In this document: positions 46,826 to 59,768 of the stretch, piece after piece | Numbering within the stretch: the first letter of the stretch is position 1 | How the letters are laid out: every line of letters begins with the position of its first letter | Origin: Medicago truncatula | Lineage: Eukaryota > Streptophyta > Magnoliopsida > Fabales > Fabaceae | DNA length: 64,000 bases | Direction: 5' to 3' | Assembly (NCBI RefSeq): GCF_003473485.1 | Contig: NC_053045.1 | Span: 43,814,494-43,878,493, forward strand | Program-made: the position numbers and the translations under genes | The notes under the pieces: generated by a model | The model's database searches: none | What the model saw: the letters and a program-made list of their open reading frames with translations, nothing else | Told to the model about the DNA's origin: nothing

Positions 46826-47428
46826 AAAGTTCCACATATGGGGTTTGATTTGTTTAAGTTTGAAAGCAATGGTGTTTGGGTGTTTCGTAATTAACTACCA
46901 ATAGAGGTATTTTTAGGCGCCTAAGGATTAATTTATAAAAAAAATTGTCATCATATGTGAAGAGGCCTTTTGGGCTTTCTCGCCCGTGGAGAGTATGACA
47001 CACACTATTTTTGAACAAAAACAAAAGTGTGCATAGTTTTTGAAAAATCATTAAATAAATTAATCTTGATGGTAAAATATGTTTTGTCAAACAGATAATT
47101 TTATCCACATTTTGTTGATAAACAATTAAGAATTTTCCAAATATCTTTATTAGTAATGTTTTAAATAATAATCAATTCAATAAAAATGTTGCAATGCCAT
47201 CACGTCTAAATGTTACACCATAACAATTGAACGTCAAATAATAAAGATCAGAGGATGATCTATCAATGTTGCGCTGAATCAGTCATCAACTTTATTGACA
47301 TTCTAAAATAAGAAATAACATAAAGCAAACAAATATTTCAAATGTCTCACTTAGTATTGGAGCAATATACTTCTATTTAGCAAAACCATGAAAATTCTTT
47401 AATGAAAATAGGAGTAAATACACTTTTA

Positions 47429-50423
47429 CTAATTGCTCCTTCCCATCTCAAGTCCATCCCCTTTACCATCATGGTCAACAAATCTAGACCAGTATGGGTG
47501 TCCCTTCCAAACCTTGCTCATCTCTTCAATTGGAATGCCCTTAGTTTCAGGCAACATGAAATACACAAAGAATGTCATCACCACTACAAAGAAGGCAAAG
47601 AAGATAAACAAGCCAAACTTCATGTGACAGAGCAGGGTTAAGAAAACTTGTGCAACAAAGAATGTGAAAAACATGTTCACAGATACATTGACACTTTGAG
47701 CAGCCGATCGAATCTCCAATGGAAAGATCTCACTTGTCACCAACCAACCAAGAGGACCCCATGACCAAGAAAATGCTGCTACATAAGCGCAAATGAATAG
47801 CACCACAACAATTGCATACCACTTTGGTAACTCACCAGGGTTTCCATCAATTCCAAATTTGGCTCCAATAGATGCAGCAACTCCAATCTTTGCACATCAA
47901 CAAATATAGTTGGAAAAAAAATGTACATTGTTAAATTATAAAAATAAAAAAAAAAACATAACTCTTTTTATTCTGGTAAAAAAAAAAATACACAACATAG
48001 TTACCTGACAAATGAGCATTTGAAGGCCACCTTCAAGAAAAAGGGCTCTCCTACCCAATCTATCAACTCCAAAAATTGAGATAATGGTACCAAAAGCATT
48101 AACAACGCCAGTTATCACAGATGACATAAGGGCAGCATCATCCTCAAACCCAACAGAACTAAATAGCACAGGTGCATAAAACATTATAACATTGATTCCT
48201 GTAAATTGCTGGAAGAATGGAATCAATATGGCCATAGAAAGTTGAGGCCTATATTTCCTTTGCAACAAATTCCTCCAAGGGTTTTTCACTTGCATGCATG
48301 CTTCACTAGCTGCTACAAGGTCATTGAACTCTTCATCAACATCTTCCACTCCACGGATTCGCTTAAGATGAACCTTGGCTCCATCTCGATCACCACGTTC
48401 GATCATTGAATTAGGGGTGTCCGGAAGGACTATTGATCCAATAGTTATTATAAGTGCTGGGACCATAGCACCACCCAAACTCAACCTCCATCCTAATCCA
48501 CCTTTGAGTTTGGAAAAGAAGTAGTTCAATATGTTGGCCATAAGAATACCAATTGTGATTGATAACTGGAAGCCAACACTAAGAGCTCCTCTGTATTTGT
48601 AGGGAGCCATCTCAGAGAGGTAAATTGGCACAGACTGTTAATCACAAATAAATTAGATGAGACCATGGTAGATTAGATGAAATAATTTTGGGATGGGACC
48701 AGTTTAATAATTTTTAGATGTAATCAGGTCTTTGTCTTATCAAAAAAAGTATCCTTCAAAAAAAAAAAGGTCTTTGTTGATAAGTTGAACATTTATTGTT
48801 ACTATCTTGCACTGTCAGCATAACAAATTGTCTAATTACTTTTTAAAATATATGTAATTTATAAGAATTTAATAACTTTGTATCGCAATTTAGCAGTGGA
48901 AAATGTTTACACAAATATTTAGTCATACTACACTGTCTTGCAATAAATATTTCACCATATCAGTGTTTTTTAAGTGTGACACTATAAATATTAGTGTTAC
49001 TTTAATATATTATTAATTACTAAATTATTACTATGACTGTAAAAAAAATTACTAAATTATTATAAATTTATCATATTATAATACTACATATTATTTTTTG
49101 GTGGTGGATAATACTACGTATAACTTTAATAAATCATCTACCAAAATGCTTAGTCAAACAATTAATATCAACATAAATGCTTAGTCAAACAATTAATTAT
49201 AATAATAATAATAATAACAATAATAAATTATTAAATACTATAATTAACTAAAAATATAATTAATAAAAATACCAAGTGTGTGTATATAATAATTTAATAC
49301 CAAAAAAGATAGTGCACTAACAAAAATATATATAATAATTTAATAATAACAGTGTGGGACCCTCTAAAAAAAAGTGAGGGACACACATTAATTTTACATA
49401 ATAAAATTATGAGTGTTAGAGAAAGTGTTGAAAAGAAAGTGTTTTTAACACTCCTCTAAAATATTTTGATTTTAATTATATTTTTCTTAAAAATTATATA
49501 AATGATAATTTGCGATAAGTTCACGTTGTAAAAAGTTTTACATCAAAATGATGTAAACTTAAGTACATAAAAAAGGTAACTTTGGAGTAAATAAACTCAT
49601 TATCAGAAACAATAACAATGGAGCATAATTTTATGTATTCTTAATCTAAATCATGGCAGATTTGGATCTACAACACATTGAAATAATACGAGAGACATGT
49701 CTATATTTTGTGCTAATGAAAAGAAGCTAAAAATATTAAAAGGAAGAGGATATACTAATATACCTGATTAGCAAATCCAATACCAAATCCTAGTAATATC
49801 CGACCAACGATCAACATCCAAACGTGTTGGGCGAAGCCATTAACAAGGGCACCAATGAGGAACAATAAACCTCCAAAAAACATGGAAAGTTTCCGACCAA
49901 ACCTACGGGTGACACTCGACGCCACCAGCGAAGACAACAACGCGGCTAGGTACAAGGACGATGTAAACATCGTTAGGATCTGGCTATCGTACTGACAATA
50001 CTTATTTGATGACGTGCCCAAGTTTTTCTTCCGATACACCAATGGAAAAAACTTCAACAGAAAGGGATCCATTGACGTCACCCCACCTAACCAAAATTCA
50101 TGCAATCAAATCAAATCAAAACACATACAATAAACTCTATAGTTGTAAACTATCGATTTCAGTTGCAATTATGACAACAATATAAAAGATGAGGTCTCTC
50201 TACAACGATATCACAGTCGCATGGACCAACTTTACACGTATTTTATTGCAATTAAAGGTTTACAACGTAACTGCAACTATAAATATATACCTGAAATTCC
50301 AATATCGTAGCCGAAGATTAAACCTCCCATTGCTGCAACAATGCATGTTACAGTAACAAAAGGAGTGAGGTTGCCGGGGTACTCCTTGTTGCCTCCGCCG
50401 GTGGGTATTCCTACTGCAGGCAT
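47429..50423 (-). CDS. STP: STP-type monosaccharide/proton symporter
   Basis: Four exons on the minus strand: 50423-50291, 50086-49764, 48634-48005 and 47887-47429, giving 514 aa, the usual size. STP proteins import hexoses with protons across the plasma membrane as 12-helix major facilitator proteins. Signatures in order: [13 protein letters not shown] (helix 1), [13 protein letters not shown] (loop 2-3), [68 protein letters not shown] (helix 7), [14 protein letters not shown], then [20 protein letters not shown] and [13 protein letters not shown]. Cys in the extracellular loop (SNKYCQYDS) is present, as in most STPs. The N terminus [11 protein letters not shown] is typical of the family. 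A TATA-like box lies about 90 bp upstream. Substrate and paralog number are not determinable here. Confidence 0.96.
48635..49763 (-). other. Long intron 2 of the STP gene
   Basis: A 1.13-kb, very AT-rich intron with TAA/AAT-rich tracts (for example 49200-49225). No inserted element with clear ends was seen. Confidence 0.6.
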
Positions 50424-50506
50424 TTTTTGCTTCTCAGTTTTTTTCTGACTTTGGTAGAGAGAGTGAAGACCTATAGAGATTTAAGATGGGGTGGGCATGT
50501 AAAGTG

Positions 50507-50516
50507 TTTATATAAG
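50507..50516 (-). promoter_or_regulatory. TATA box of the STP gene
   Basis: CTTATATAAA on the minus strand, about 85-90 bp before the ATG at 50423, with a CT-rich leader (CTTCACTCTCTCTACC) between. Confidence 0.65.
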
Positions 50517-51107
50517 AAATAATTAATTTTGGTTATATTTCCGATGAACAGTTCACACACACATGTAAATATAAGTGAACGTATTTAATACTTCACTACC
50601 AAAAATATATCACTACAAAAAAAAACGTATATAATACTTGTTTCCAAAACAAAATGTATATTTAGTCAAAAGTGGATAAGTGTTAAGGAGGATGGATAAT
50701 TTTTTCACTTATTACTTGAAAAATGTACTTGTCTTTTTTTCAAGTATTACTTGAAAAATTATATTAATAAGTCAAAATTGGATAAGAATTATAGAGTAGG
50801 TTTGATTGGCAAAACATTAAATACTAGAAGAACGGTACAATGTATTGGAGAGAGATGCAGAGATGATTTTTATGTTTGGAAATAAAAATTAACTACTGTT
50901 ATCACAGTCCTAATTTGCCATTTATATGCATTTTATTTTGATCATTGTTTATTCATTAACATATAACACTTGAGATTATTCAATGAATCTTTTTAGACTG
51001 GAGTATTGATCAGTTAAGATGAGTCATATCCAAGTATCAAGAACAAAATTAGTTGAAAAAATTATGTTGGAATTAATCTTAGAATATTTGACTTTTTTAC
51101 CCTGATT
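50517..51107. other. STP promoter region and spacer
   Basis: AT-rich sequence upstream of the STP gene up to the Mutator-like element. Short repeated words (TACTTGAAAAAT twice near 50724-50758) only. Confidence 0.45.
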
Positions 51108-51116
51108 TAAATATAA

Positions 51117-52659
51117 GGCTTAATTGAACTCCGGTCCCTTAACTTAATTATCTTCTTCAAATTAGTCCCATAGCTGTTAAAATCATCAACTTGGTCCTTT
51201 ATCTTGTTTTCGTCCATCAATTTGATCAAATTTTGATAATTTTAATCTTCTAAAAAAAAAGACTGTTGGATTACGGAGATCTATCAGATTTTATAGTGTA
51301 TCGTCAACACCTAATTTATTTACTTTCTTCTTCTTCTCCCCTCATCTTCATTCATCCTTCACCATCTCCATAAAATAAAATAAAATAAAAAACTCAAAAA
51401 AAATCTTTAAGCCATTAAAAAAAAAATAATCAAAAGTAAACACATCCTTCAAAAATCCTTTAATTGTGAAATCAACTAATTCTGCAAATCCATGAAGAAC
51501 AGCTGCAAAAACAACAACTGTATTTTCTCACCTCCTTCCTCTCACATTTCTTCTTAATGATTTCTCTCTCGAGTGATTACCACCAAAATTCCCAATTACC
51601 CTAAACCTGTTTACTCACTATTTTGTACTATGTTGGTGTCAAGAACAAGAATGTGCAGATTCTTCTACGCCACCCCTCCGATCTGATTCATCCACATGAC
51701 CCCTCCCTTCGACCGTTTGACACATCAACCCAGATTTTTGTTGTCGTTTGACCTCTCTTTGTAGTCACAACAAGAAAGTCATGAAAAGCTACCCCCTTTG
51801 ATATATTTGTTGTCACTGAATTCTGGTTTTTTTTTAAGGTTTAAAAACATTGGATTTTGATTATATTTGTTGAAATTGATACAAAAGTTATAAAATTGAT
51901 TCTAGTTGTTGATGAATTTCTGGGGTGGATGCTTCTCAACCCAAAGATCTGTGGTATACATAGATATCCTTTTATACTTCTCCGATTTGAAAAGATCTGA
52001 ACTCTTCTTTCTCATTCTGATGTTGTTTATTCGTGATGTTTAATTGATGTTTACTTGTTTTATTAAAAAAAGGGAAAATGAGTTTTAACAGATGATTCCT
52101 GATGCATTTTTGTTCCTTTTCCTGCTGCGTTTTTAACTTCTGTTTCCGTTGTGTTTTTGTTGTTGGAAAACTAATTCCATCTTGGAGTAATGGTTGTGAG
52201 TTTAATTGGGACAGTTAAAGCCTTTTCCATCTTTACCAATACAATTCTGCTCCTGCATATTTCAATTAACCAATTCAATTCTAGTTTTTTCATTAATTAA
52301 TTGTTATGTTTTAATTGTTGTGAGGAAAATGATTTTCTATTGCATTGTGTTCTTGTGTTTTTTCGAGATTAACAAAATCAATTTTTATTAATAATGTGAT
52401 TCAATTAATTTGAGATTATAACGAAGATGAAGATGAGAGAAGAAGAAGAAAGTAAATAAATTAGGTGTTGGTGATACACTATAAAATCTGGTAGACCTTC
52501 GTAATCCAACGATCTTTTTTTTTAGGAGATTAAAATTATCAAAATTGGATCAAATTGATGGACGAAAACAAGATACAGGACCAAGTTGATGATTTTAACA
52601 GCTATGGAACTAATTTGAAGAAAAGAATTAATTTAAGGGACCGGGAGTTTAATTAAGCC
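51117..52659. mobile_element. Non-autonomous Mutator-like element (1.54 kb), exact 9-bp TSD
   Basis: Ends GGCTTAATTGAACTCCGGTC and, inverted, CCCTTAAATT-type sequence ending TTTAATTAAGCC; arms of about 220 bp stay alignable through AAATCATCAACTTGGTCCT and CCTAATTTATTTACTTTCTT. TAAATATAA flanks it exactly at 51108-51116 and 52660-52668. The central 1 kb (about 51330-52430) is not repetitive within the window. It has pyrimidine-rich, leader-like sequence and no transposase; a captured host segment (Pack-MULE) is possible. Confidence 0.88.
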
Positions 52660-52683
52660 TAAATATAACTAGGGAATTAAATG

Positions 52684-52854
52684 TTAAAGAGTGTCCTTGG
52701 ACCATTGGTTAAGAAGAAAAAAATAGCAATTTTGCATTAGAAAATGGTGAAAAACGATGAATTTAACTTTTTAAAAGTTAAAATATTGTTGAATCTAATG
52801 CAAAGTTACTCATTTTAGTTTTCTTAACAAATTCCTAAGGGCACTTGTTAGCAC
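52684..52854. mobile_element. TAACAAG-family MITE adjoining the hAT element
   Basis: Left GTTAAAGAGTGTCCTTGGAC and right CCTAAGGGCACTTGTTAGCA form an inverted pair. The interior AGCAATTTTGCATTAGAAAA is shared with the copy at 36548-36713. The hAT element at 52855 was inserted in its right tip. Confidence 0.65.
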
Positions 52855-53343
52855 TAGGGGTGGACAACGGTCGGATTCGGACAGTTTCGGGCCAAAAATT
52901 GAATATTTGAAGCAAACCACGGTTGGAAAAATTCAGCCACTTCCGTCCATTAGTGTATACGGTTTTGTCGGATGACGGTTCCATCGGGTATCGATTTTAG
53001 ATGGGTGGGTTAAAGTGGTTTCGAATCAATAAAAAAATTGATCTTGGAGAAGAAAAACTCAGACATTACCACAACAACATACGTGAAAGAAAAAACCCAT
53101 AAACATCTTCAGCATAAATTGTTGAATAACAAGTGAAAAATCGTTACAGATAAACAAAAGTATTTTCTTTTTTTGTTTAGTGTAGAACAAATTGTTACAG
53201 ATAGATAATTAGTGAAAAATAAAATAAAATAGGAGAAGAACATCTCTTTGAAACAGATCTGATGTAAAAAGAACGGATCTGAAACATATGAAACTCGATC
53301 TGATGCGAATGAGGAAGACAATGTTTGGTGAATGAAGTAAAAC

Positions 53344-53380
<37 letters not shown>

Positions 53381-53677
53381 AGTAAAGTGCAACCCTTTAT
53401 TCTACACACTTACGAAAAGTGCAATCTTAGCCATTCATTTTCTATTGGTAATTGTCAATAAAAATCTAACGGTGCTTGTAAGCTGAGATAAAGTGTCTTG
53501 GAAGGCGGTCGGATTAGGATTTCGATGGATTTGGATTTTCAGTCCGCATCTGCCCATTGCTAACTGTGTAGAACCGAACATTCAACCCGTTTCACCCGTT
53601 ATTCACTCGCCCGCTTGCCAGTTTTCTCTTGCGGATGAATCGGGTTCGGACGGTTCAGCTTTTTCTGTCCACCCCTA
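52855..53677. mobile_element. hAT-type non-autonomous element, exact 8-bp TSD
   Basis: Ends TAGGGGTGGACA and TGTCCACCCCTA are a perfect 12-bp inverted pair, flanked by GTTAGCAC at 52847-52854 and 53678-53685. The subterminal regions are GC-richer (CGGTCGGATTCGG and CGGGTTCGGACGG). No transposase ORF; a (GA)n tract is internal. Confidence 0.88.
53346..53379. repeat. (GA)n microsatellite
   Basis: About 16 GA units inside the hAT element. Confidence 0.9.
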
Positions 53678-53787
53678 GTTAGCACAACTTATATAGTAAC
53701 TAATTACACATACTTACGAGCACTAACTCCAACATTAACAAATAAAAATGGTATTAATCTCAACTAATCCGTTAAAGATCTTGCTAA

Positions 53788-54146
53788 CGAGTATCCTAAC
53801 AGCACTATTTAAGAATTTTCAATGCATTAAATTCATCTCTTTCTATATAAAAAAAAACTTATTATTTACTCCCTCTGTTTCACAATGAGTGTCACTTTAA
53901 TCAAAAAAAATTGTTTCAAAATAAATATCACTTTACATTTTCAATACAACTTTAATTTTTTTCTTCCAACTTTACCCTCAATAAATACTGCAACGTTTCT
54001 TTCACAATTTTCAATGCAATTTTAAGTTTATCTTTTTCTTATAAAGTCATGGCAATTTAGTAAAAGTGATATATCATTATTTCATTTTATTTCTTAATAT
54101 GTTTGTTTGTCTTTTTCTTGTTAAAAAGTATTTTGTTTATACTCGT
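53788..54146. mobile_element. TAACAAG-family MITE with internal Stowaway fragment
   Basis: Left GCTAACGAGTATCCTAACAG and right TTGTTTATACTCGTTAAC are inverted ends. Inside, ACTCCCTCTGTTTCACAATG at 53869 is the left end of a Stowaway whose right end is lost. Confidence 0.5.
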
Positions 54147-54435
54147 TAACATTTTCCATCCGTTAAATATGTAATCTTATAAGCAAAACTCATACTACAT
54201 ATAATTTCTCTTTTCTTTTGTCAATAGTTGATTGTTTGTCGAGTCAGCCATCATATCTTATTGAGAAAGAAAGTGGAATCAGCTGGAAAATTGAGATTGT
54301 CCATTTTTCCTCTTTTCTTCTTTTGGTGGTGATTTTTCCTCTTTTCTAAAGTATATAAGATTTGACCATTGTGGAATATTAGGAAAAACTACCGCACGAC
54401 GTTGGATAATTTTTCAAACCAAGTACACTTTAATA

Positions 54436-54581
54436 TTTCCTCCCGTCTTTATTATAAGAAAAAGTTGATTTTTTAGGTTTATAGAATAATTAATGTATCT
54501 TATTATAAATATAGATTAGATACATCACTTACACAATGAACCAAAAAATCAATTGTTTCTTATAATAATGACCGAAGAGAG
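54436..54581. mobile_element. Degenerate Stowaway-like MITE
   Basis: Interior matches 2657-2803 (TTATTATAAGAAAAAGTTGA, TACATCACTTACACAATGAA). The ends TTCCTCCCGTC and GACCGAAGAGAG have decayed. Confidence 0.65.
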
Positions 54582-55105
54582 TATTAATCAAATTAAAATA
54601 TTAATAATACAATGCACACTCATATTCTTTCATAGTTGGTGGTCGAACCCGCTCTTATGTATGGACATAGACTGACTTTTTATGTATGGACATAGACCTA
54701 CTGTTGTGTATGATTGACTTGACTGTATTCTTTCCGTAATTGTTTTGGCACACCTTGTGCTATGACAATTACAATGTCAGTGTTAATATAATTCATTTTT
54801 GTCTCTTCCAAAAAAAAAAAAAAAACATAAACCCTCTGTTAATAGAAAAATGACTGGTGATTCAAAGTTTAGCTGCAAGATAAATAAAACTTAGATAAAG
54901 ATGATTTTTTTCTTTTGAGAGGTAGATAAAGAAGAGTTAACATTCTCGTCATTTTTTGTCAAAAAAAAAAAAAAAACATTCTCGTCATTTCTCATCAACA
55001 AAACTTAATTGACACTTTGTCAAAAAAAATTAATTGACGCAGAAATAGATAATGAGTTCCACCATTATTGAAAAAAAAAAAAACTTGAATATGTAAAAAA
55101 AAAAA

Positions 55106-55698
55106 GTCAAATGCATCTAAAAGTCTAGAGCCTGTTTGAAATAGTTTTTGTTTTCAGTTTTTGAAATATATAAGTCCTCTTCTCACAATAGTTATCATTT
55201 TATATGTTTTAGTTTTAGTCCCCAAAACTAAAAAATTCAAAACTGTAATTTTAAAAAATAGTTTAGCGAAAAAGTTTTTAATTTTCAAGTTTTTAAAAAC
55301 TAAAAATGAGTTTTTGGAAAGTGTTTCAAACTGACTTTAAGTTTCAAAAGTCCCAAAGTGGTCCTTTAAGTTTCAAAAGTCTCAAACAAGTCCTTTTAGT
55401 TTTTGAATCGTTTCAAACAAGTCGTTTTAGAGGATGATGGTGATGATTCAGATGATAACAACAAAGAGCATTATCCACCTTTGTCATGCCTAAAAAGATG
55501 ACTAATTTTAAGTGGGTGTTAGGAGCCAGATTTGGTACCAAAAATGAGTTCATGGAAGCAATTACCAACTATGCTATCTACAATAGAACTTGTTTGAAAC
55601 GATTCAAAAACTAAAAGGATTTGTTTGGAACCTTTGAAACTTAAAGGACCACTTTGAAAAAAATGAAAAACTTAAAGGATCTTTAGATGCATTTGTCC
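55106..55698. mobile_element. Mutator-like element carrying a MuDR transposase scrap
   Basis: Inverted arms of about 100 bp: GTCAAATGCATCTAAA and GTGGTCCTTTAAGTTTCAAA at the left, answered by TTTGAAACTTAAAGGACCAC and TTTAGATGCATTTGTCC at the right. The left arm is split by about 200 bp not present in the right arm (55126-55335), a probable nested insertion. The centre encodes the N-terminal part of a MuDR-type transposase. A-rich flanks hide any target duplication. Confidence 0.75.
55431..55595 (+). pseudogene. MuDR-like transposase N-terminal fragment
   Basis: An acidic stretch (EDDGDDSDDNNKEHYPPLS) is followed in another frame by FKWVLGARFGTKNEFMEAIT and NYAIYNRTC. These match the acidic region and the MuDR N-terminal domain (xxGxxFxSKxEFxEAVxxYAI) of Mutator transposases. 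Frameshifted and cut off; the catalytic domain is missing. Confidence 0.7.
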
Positions 55699-56366
55699 AA
55701 AAAAAATCATCTTTTAAGTTTATCTCTCTTTAAATTGAGTCGTCTATTTATTTTGGGAAATTGAGGATGGTAACTCAATCAAGAAGGGTATTATATTAAT
55801 CTTGATATGCTATTTTCAACTGTGATCCTTTTTGAATTTTACATGGACAAAGCTCAAGATTTGTGTTTCTTCATAATTTGATTTAATTTTCTTGTATTTT
55901 TTGCTAAGATACCATAACATTTTCACAATCAAAGTTTCTTAAAAAAAAAATGTTTTTAATTGAAATCAAAGAACTACTATTTGATTTATTTTGTAATATA
56001 GTAGATTGTAAATTGGTTTTTAGCAGTTTAAATTTAAAAAAGTTTCTCTCGTGAGAAGTAATAGTAACCAAAATATGTAATACTACTGTATAAATTGTGC
56101 ATGCATTTGAGAAGAAAAAATATATACTGGTTCGCATATATTATCTTAAAAATATATATCGAATTAACTAATTAAGGACGAATCATTGGAAAATTTTGAG
56201 TTCAAATCTTATTTTAAACAATTTGGATCTTTTTTGCAAAAGTTGTTAGACTTTACTTACCTAGTCGAATTTCATATTAAAATGGCCTCTTTCGCTGAGA
56301 TCCAGTGGGTTAAGGAAGGAAGAAACAGTCATCTTTAAATATATACACTACTGATATATATTAGTT
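55699..56366. other. Spacer downstream of the nuclease gene
   Basis: AT-rich; the right end should include the 3' UTR of the nuclease gene. No gene was recognised. Confidence 0.4.
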
Positions 56367-59300
56367 TTAAGCTTGAGCTATTCTGGTCTTCGGAGTGAAA
56401 ATGTGGTTGAGGATAGCTGCAAGTCGCACACCACCTTGAGCCAGCCTTTTCTCCACAATAGGCAACCGAGAAAGGAAGTAGTCATCTACATCATCAAGAA
56501 GAAAAAAAATGTATGAGAAGTCATTCTTCAGGGATTATGAAATAAAGAGAAAAAAAATTGTACACTGCTGCAATCATCAAAAGTGTGCATTGATGTCCAA
56601 GTACAAAGAACAATATGAGTATATGACAGGTATTTTGGATTTTGGTTTTATTGTTGTTGATAAATCGATAAATAAAAAAACGATTCACTAGAAATCTAGA
56701 AGAGAGCAAGAAGGCAATGCATGCGGATCAATAATCCTCTTATCTTAAAATAGAAAAGAACGTGATACAGAAAAGCATAGGATGAAATAGATTTGTCCAA
56801 ATGAAAAATCAGTCCCTTTTTTTTATAAAACAAGGAAGCTTTCTTGAAGCTAAGGAAAACAATGAGCTCAAGAAACAAAAGATGAGGAGGAGGAAGTCTC
56901 TAGCTGAAGACTCTAGAGTTCCAAAAATATTTTCGTTTATCGATGAAAAACTAGGAAATTACCTTCCAAAGTGCTTCCCGGTGTAGCATTCTTATACGCA
57001 AACTTGCATGCCAAGCTAATACTCTCAGAAGCATACCTGAATATAATCAACAAAATCATGATATCAATTTCTTATCCTCAGTTGTATGTGAGTAATTATT
57101 TAATATCTAGTAATATGCAATTATGGAAAATCAAGGGAAGTCCATGTCTGTCAGAACACAAACACAGGCTAACATTTTATAGCATTGAATCTGAATAAAA
57201 TTCAATAACTAATTTCAAAATCAACAATTGAGTATTTCAGTGTAATTTCCAGGCGAAGATGACAATTATGACAATGAGGCACACCAAATGAATACAAGAA
57301 ACATGGCAACAGAGACATGAAGATATTGACTGCCAAGCAATAAAAAGTCTAAACAATTCAATATTCAGCAACCAAACAGTTAAAACTAGAGCAAAATGAT
57401 GGTGGAACAGGAAATTTATTAGGCACGCACCGGTCTGGACATGCTGTGTGGTTGTGTGCACAATGTTCCCAAATAGATACATCATTTGACCAAATATCCT
57501 GCAAAAAGTGAGTAAAAATAATAGTTGGTCTTGGGTCATATACAGGTATGCAGTGCGAGTCCAAGCAAAGAAATAAGTGCGATAGCCAAAAGAAAAAACA
57601 TCAACTTATCTATGCCTGGTATCCCCATCATTTGAATAAATGCATAAAGATATAGGGAAGAAATTACACTAATATTCCTTTGAATAGCCTGTATCATAGT
57701 TGAAAGATCTGAACCATAGAACTTTTTCAGAGCAGACTCAATAATCATGTTATCCCATACCTGGAACAAAACCAAACATGCTGAATATACTATATTATTG
57801 ACAAGGACAGGTAGCACAAACAATATGATCAACAGATCAAAACCAAAAGAAAATGTATACAAGAACATAGTGGCAAGGTAAATAAGAAGCAATTTCAAAG
57901 GTAGGTGAATCTTTAGCTACACATCCTTGGCTATGTGAGAATATGACAAATCTTTTAATTAAAAATCTAAACCACTTTCTATCAGAATACAAAAGTATGA
58001 CATCAAACGCCAAGTTTAAGAATCTATAGCATACATAGAATTCAAATTTATTACTTTAACCTTTTATTCCCTCTCCTATCTAACTTATTTCTCCTAGCCA
58101 CAATTTAAAAAGCAGCAATATATGAAATCAATAGTCCTATAGAGCTTCCATGCAGGTAAAGTTATGATATAACTGTCAATCTTCAATGAAATAAAAGAAG
58201 GAAAAGGCAAATTCTGAATCAATCACAAACACTCCATGAAGTGAACAATTGAAGAAAAGACCCAATATACAAGTTAGTTAGGTTGCGGAATGCGTAATGC
58301 AATTAGCCTGATCAAGTAGCATAGCATACGATCCGATCTGTAGCACTTACGTGATGAAGATTTGTTTTCCTCCTGTACCAACGAACTGTTATTGAGTTTC
58401 CACCTAGGTCTCCAGTAAAACCAACATGTAGGGGCTGCACCGGAAAATGGGAACCAGAAAAAAGTATCACCTCAAAAGCACAATTTTTTAGAAGAGAAAG
58501 TATATTTAACCATGGGATTGTAATTTTTATAATATACACAATGAATAATATCATAACCATTCCCACCAATCCCGGTTTTGAAGTCTAACATTCTTTTTTC
58601 TCAATTTACCTACCCATATTATAGTAAGTCACTGATGATAATCAAGGATTTGAAAATCATAAATACTTCTTAAATTAAACTAGGTATTTATTCAATTGTT
58701 CATTTGGTTTTGAATAGGAACCAGGAAGAACAAACCTGATGAACATCTCCAACAAAATGTGACAAGAACATAAGTGCCTCTGTCAAGTTATCTGTAATTA
58801 AGGGAGGAAAGTAATAAATTTAAGGACCTATCTTCAAATAAAACAAGCAAATTAAGAATTTAATTCGTAAATGCTTACATTTTAATTCAGATGAAGCATC
58901 GGCGTTAGCTAATTTTAATTGCATTGTATAATTGTATATTGCTCCAGTAACGCATCTATGCTTATGTCCATAAGAATCATGACAGTCTCCTATAAGAATT
59001 GCAAGAAACATTGAATTAATTTGTGAAGTGCATGGCCACATTAAGAGATCTAAGGCTTTATTTGCCAATTTTACCCTGGTTATTTTTAATATATTAGATT
59101 AATATTTACTCTTTGATCTAGTTTTACCAAACACTACAAATTCAATTCACTAGCTTATCTGTTATCAGGAACTTTTTAGCAAACAAAGACTAAATATGAA
59201 ATAATGTTATTGGAAAAAGAATTGAATTACTTACTGCAATATTGATAGTTACATTTGAAATCTGGTGTATCAATATAATGTAAAGGACTACTCCAACGAT

Positions 59301-59591
59301 AATGGTAATTATGGCGAATCTCATCAGGCCAAGAGCAAACTGAAGCAAGATCAGCTTGAGCAGAATCTGGAAGTAATTGTTTGACTGCAAATAGAGCATC
59401 TTCACTAAGATACTCCTAAAATTAGGGTTTGAATTTAGAATCAAATGATGAAGTAGGTGAGGAGTAGTGTAGTGAATAGGGGTTAGGGTTACCTGTGAAA
59501 TTTTACAAATTGCATAGTGACCATCTTTTCCCCAAGCCAGAACATTTGGCAACGCGAGTGATAGCAGCAACGGAACTAAGAGCGTGATCAT
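56367..59591 (-). CDS. ENDO: S1/P1-type nuclease (plant bifunctional nuclease, ENDO family)
   Basis: Nine exons on the minus strand: 59591-59493, 59415-59235, 58989-58879, 58791-58736, 58434-58351, 57760-57668, 57498-57431, 57036-56963 and 56485-56367, giving 294 aa. These secreted zinc enzymes cut single-stranded DNA and RNA and act in senescence and programmed cell death. A signal peptide (LLVPLLLSLALPNVLA, residues 4-19) is followed by WGKDGHY, so cleavage exposes the N-terminal Trp that binds zinc in this family. Further ligands are visible in WPDEIRHNYHYRWSSPLHYI, LSHFVGDVHQPLH (HxGDxHQPLH motif) and GDLGGNSI. Cysteines in YCRDCHDSYG, HRCVTGAIYNY and HCAHNHTACPDR match conserved disulfides. 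N-glycosylation sites are present (NYT, NIS, NLT). All junctions keep frame. A Mutator-like element ends 178 bp upstream of the ATG. Confidence 0.94.
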
Positions 59592-59768
59592 ATTGAGTGT
59601 GTTCCGAACCGTTCTAGAAATTTTGTGGGAAAATATCCTAAAGTTTCATTCTTCAAATTTACAAAATATTGATTGATTGATGCACTTAGTAGTTTCTTTT
59701 TTTAGGTAAAGTATGTTCGGGGATTTTGCGTATATCTAATATTTTGCAGTCTAAATTTATTGTTTTTA

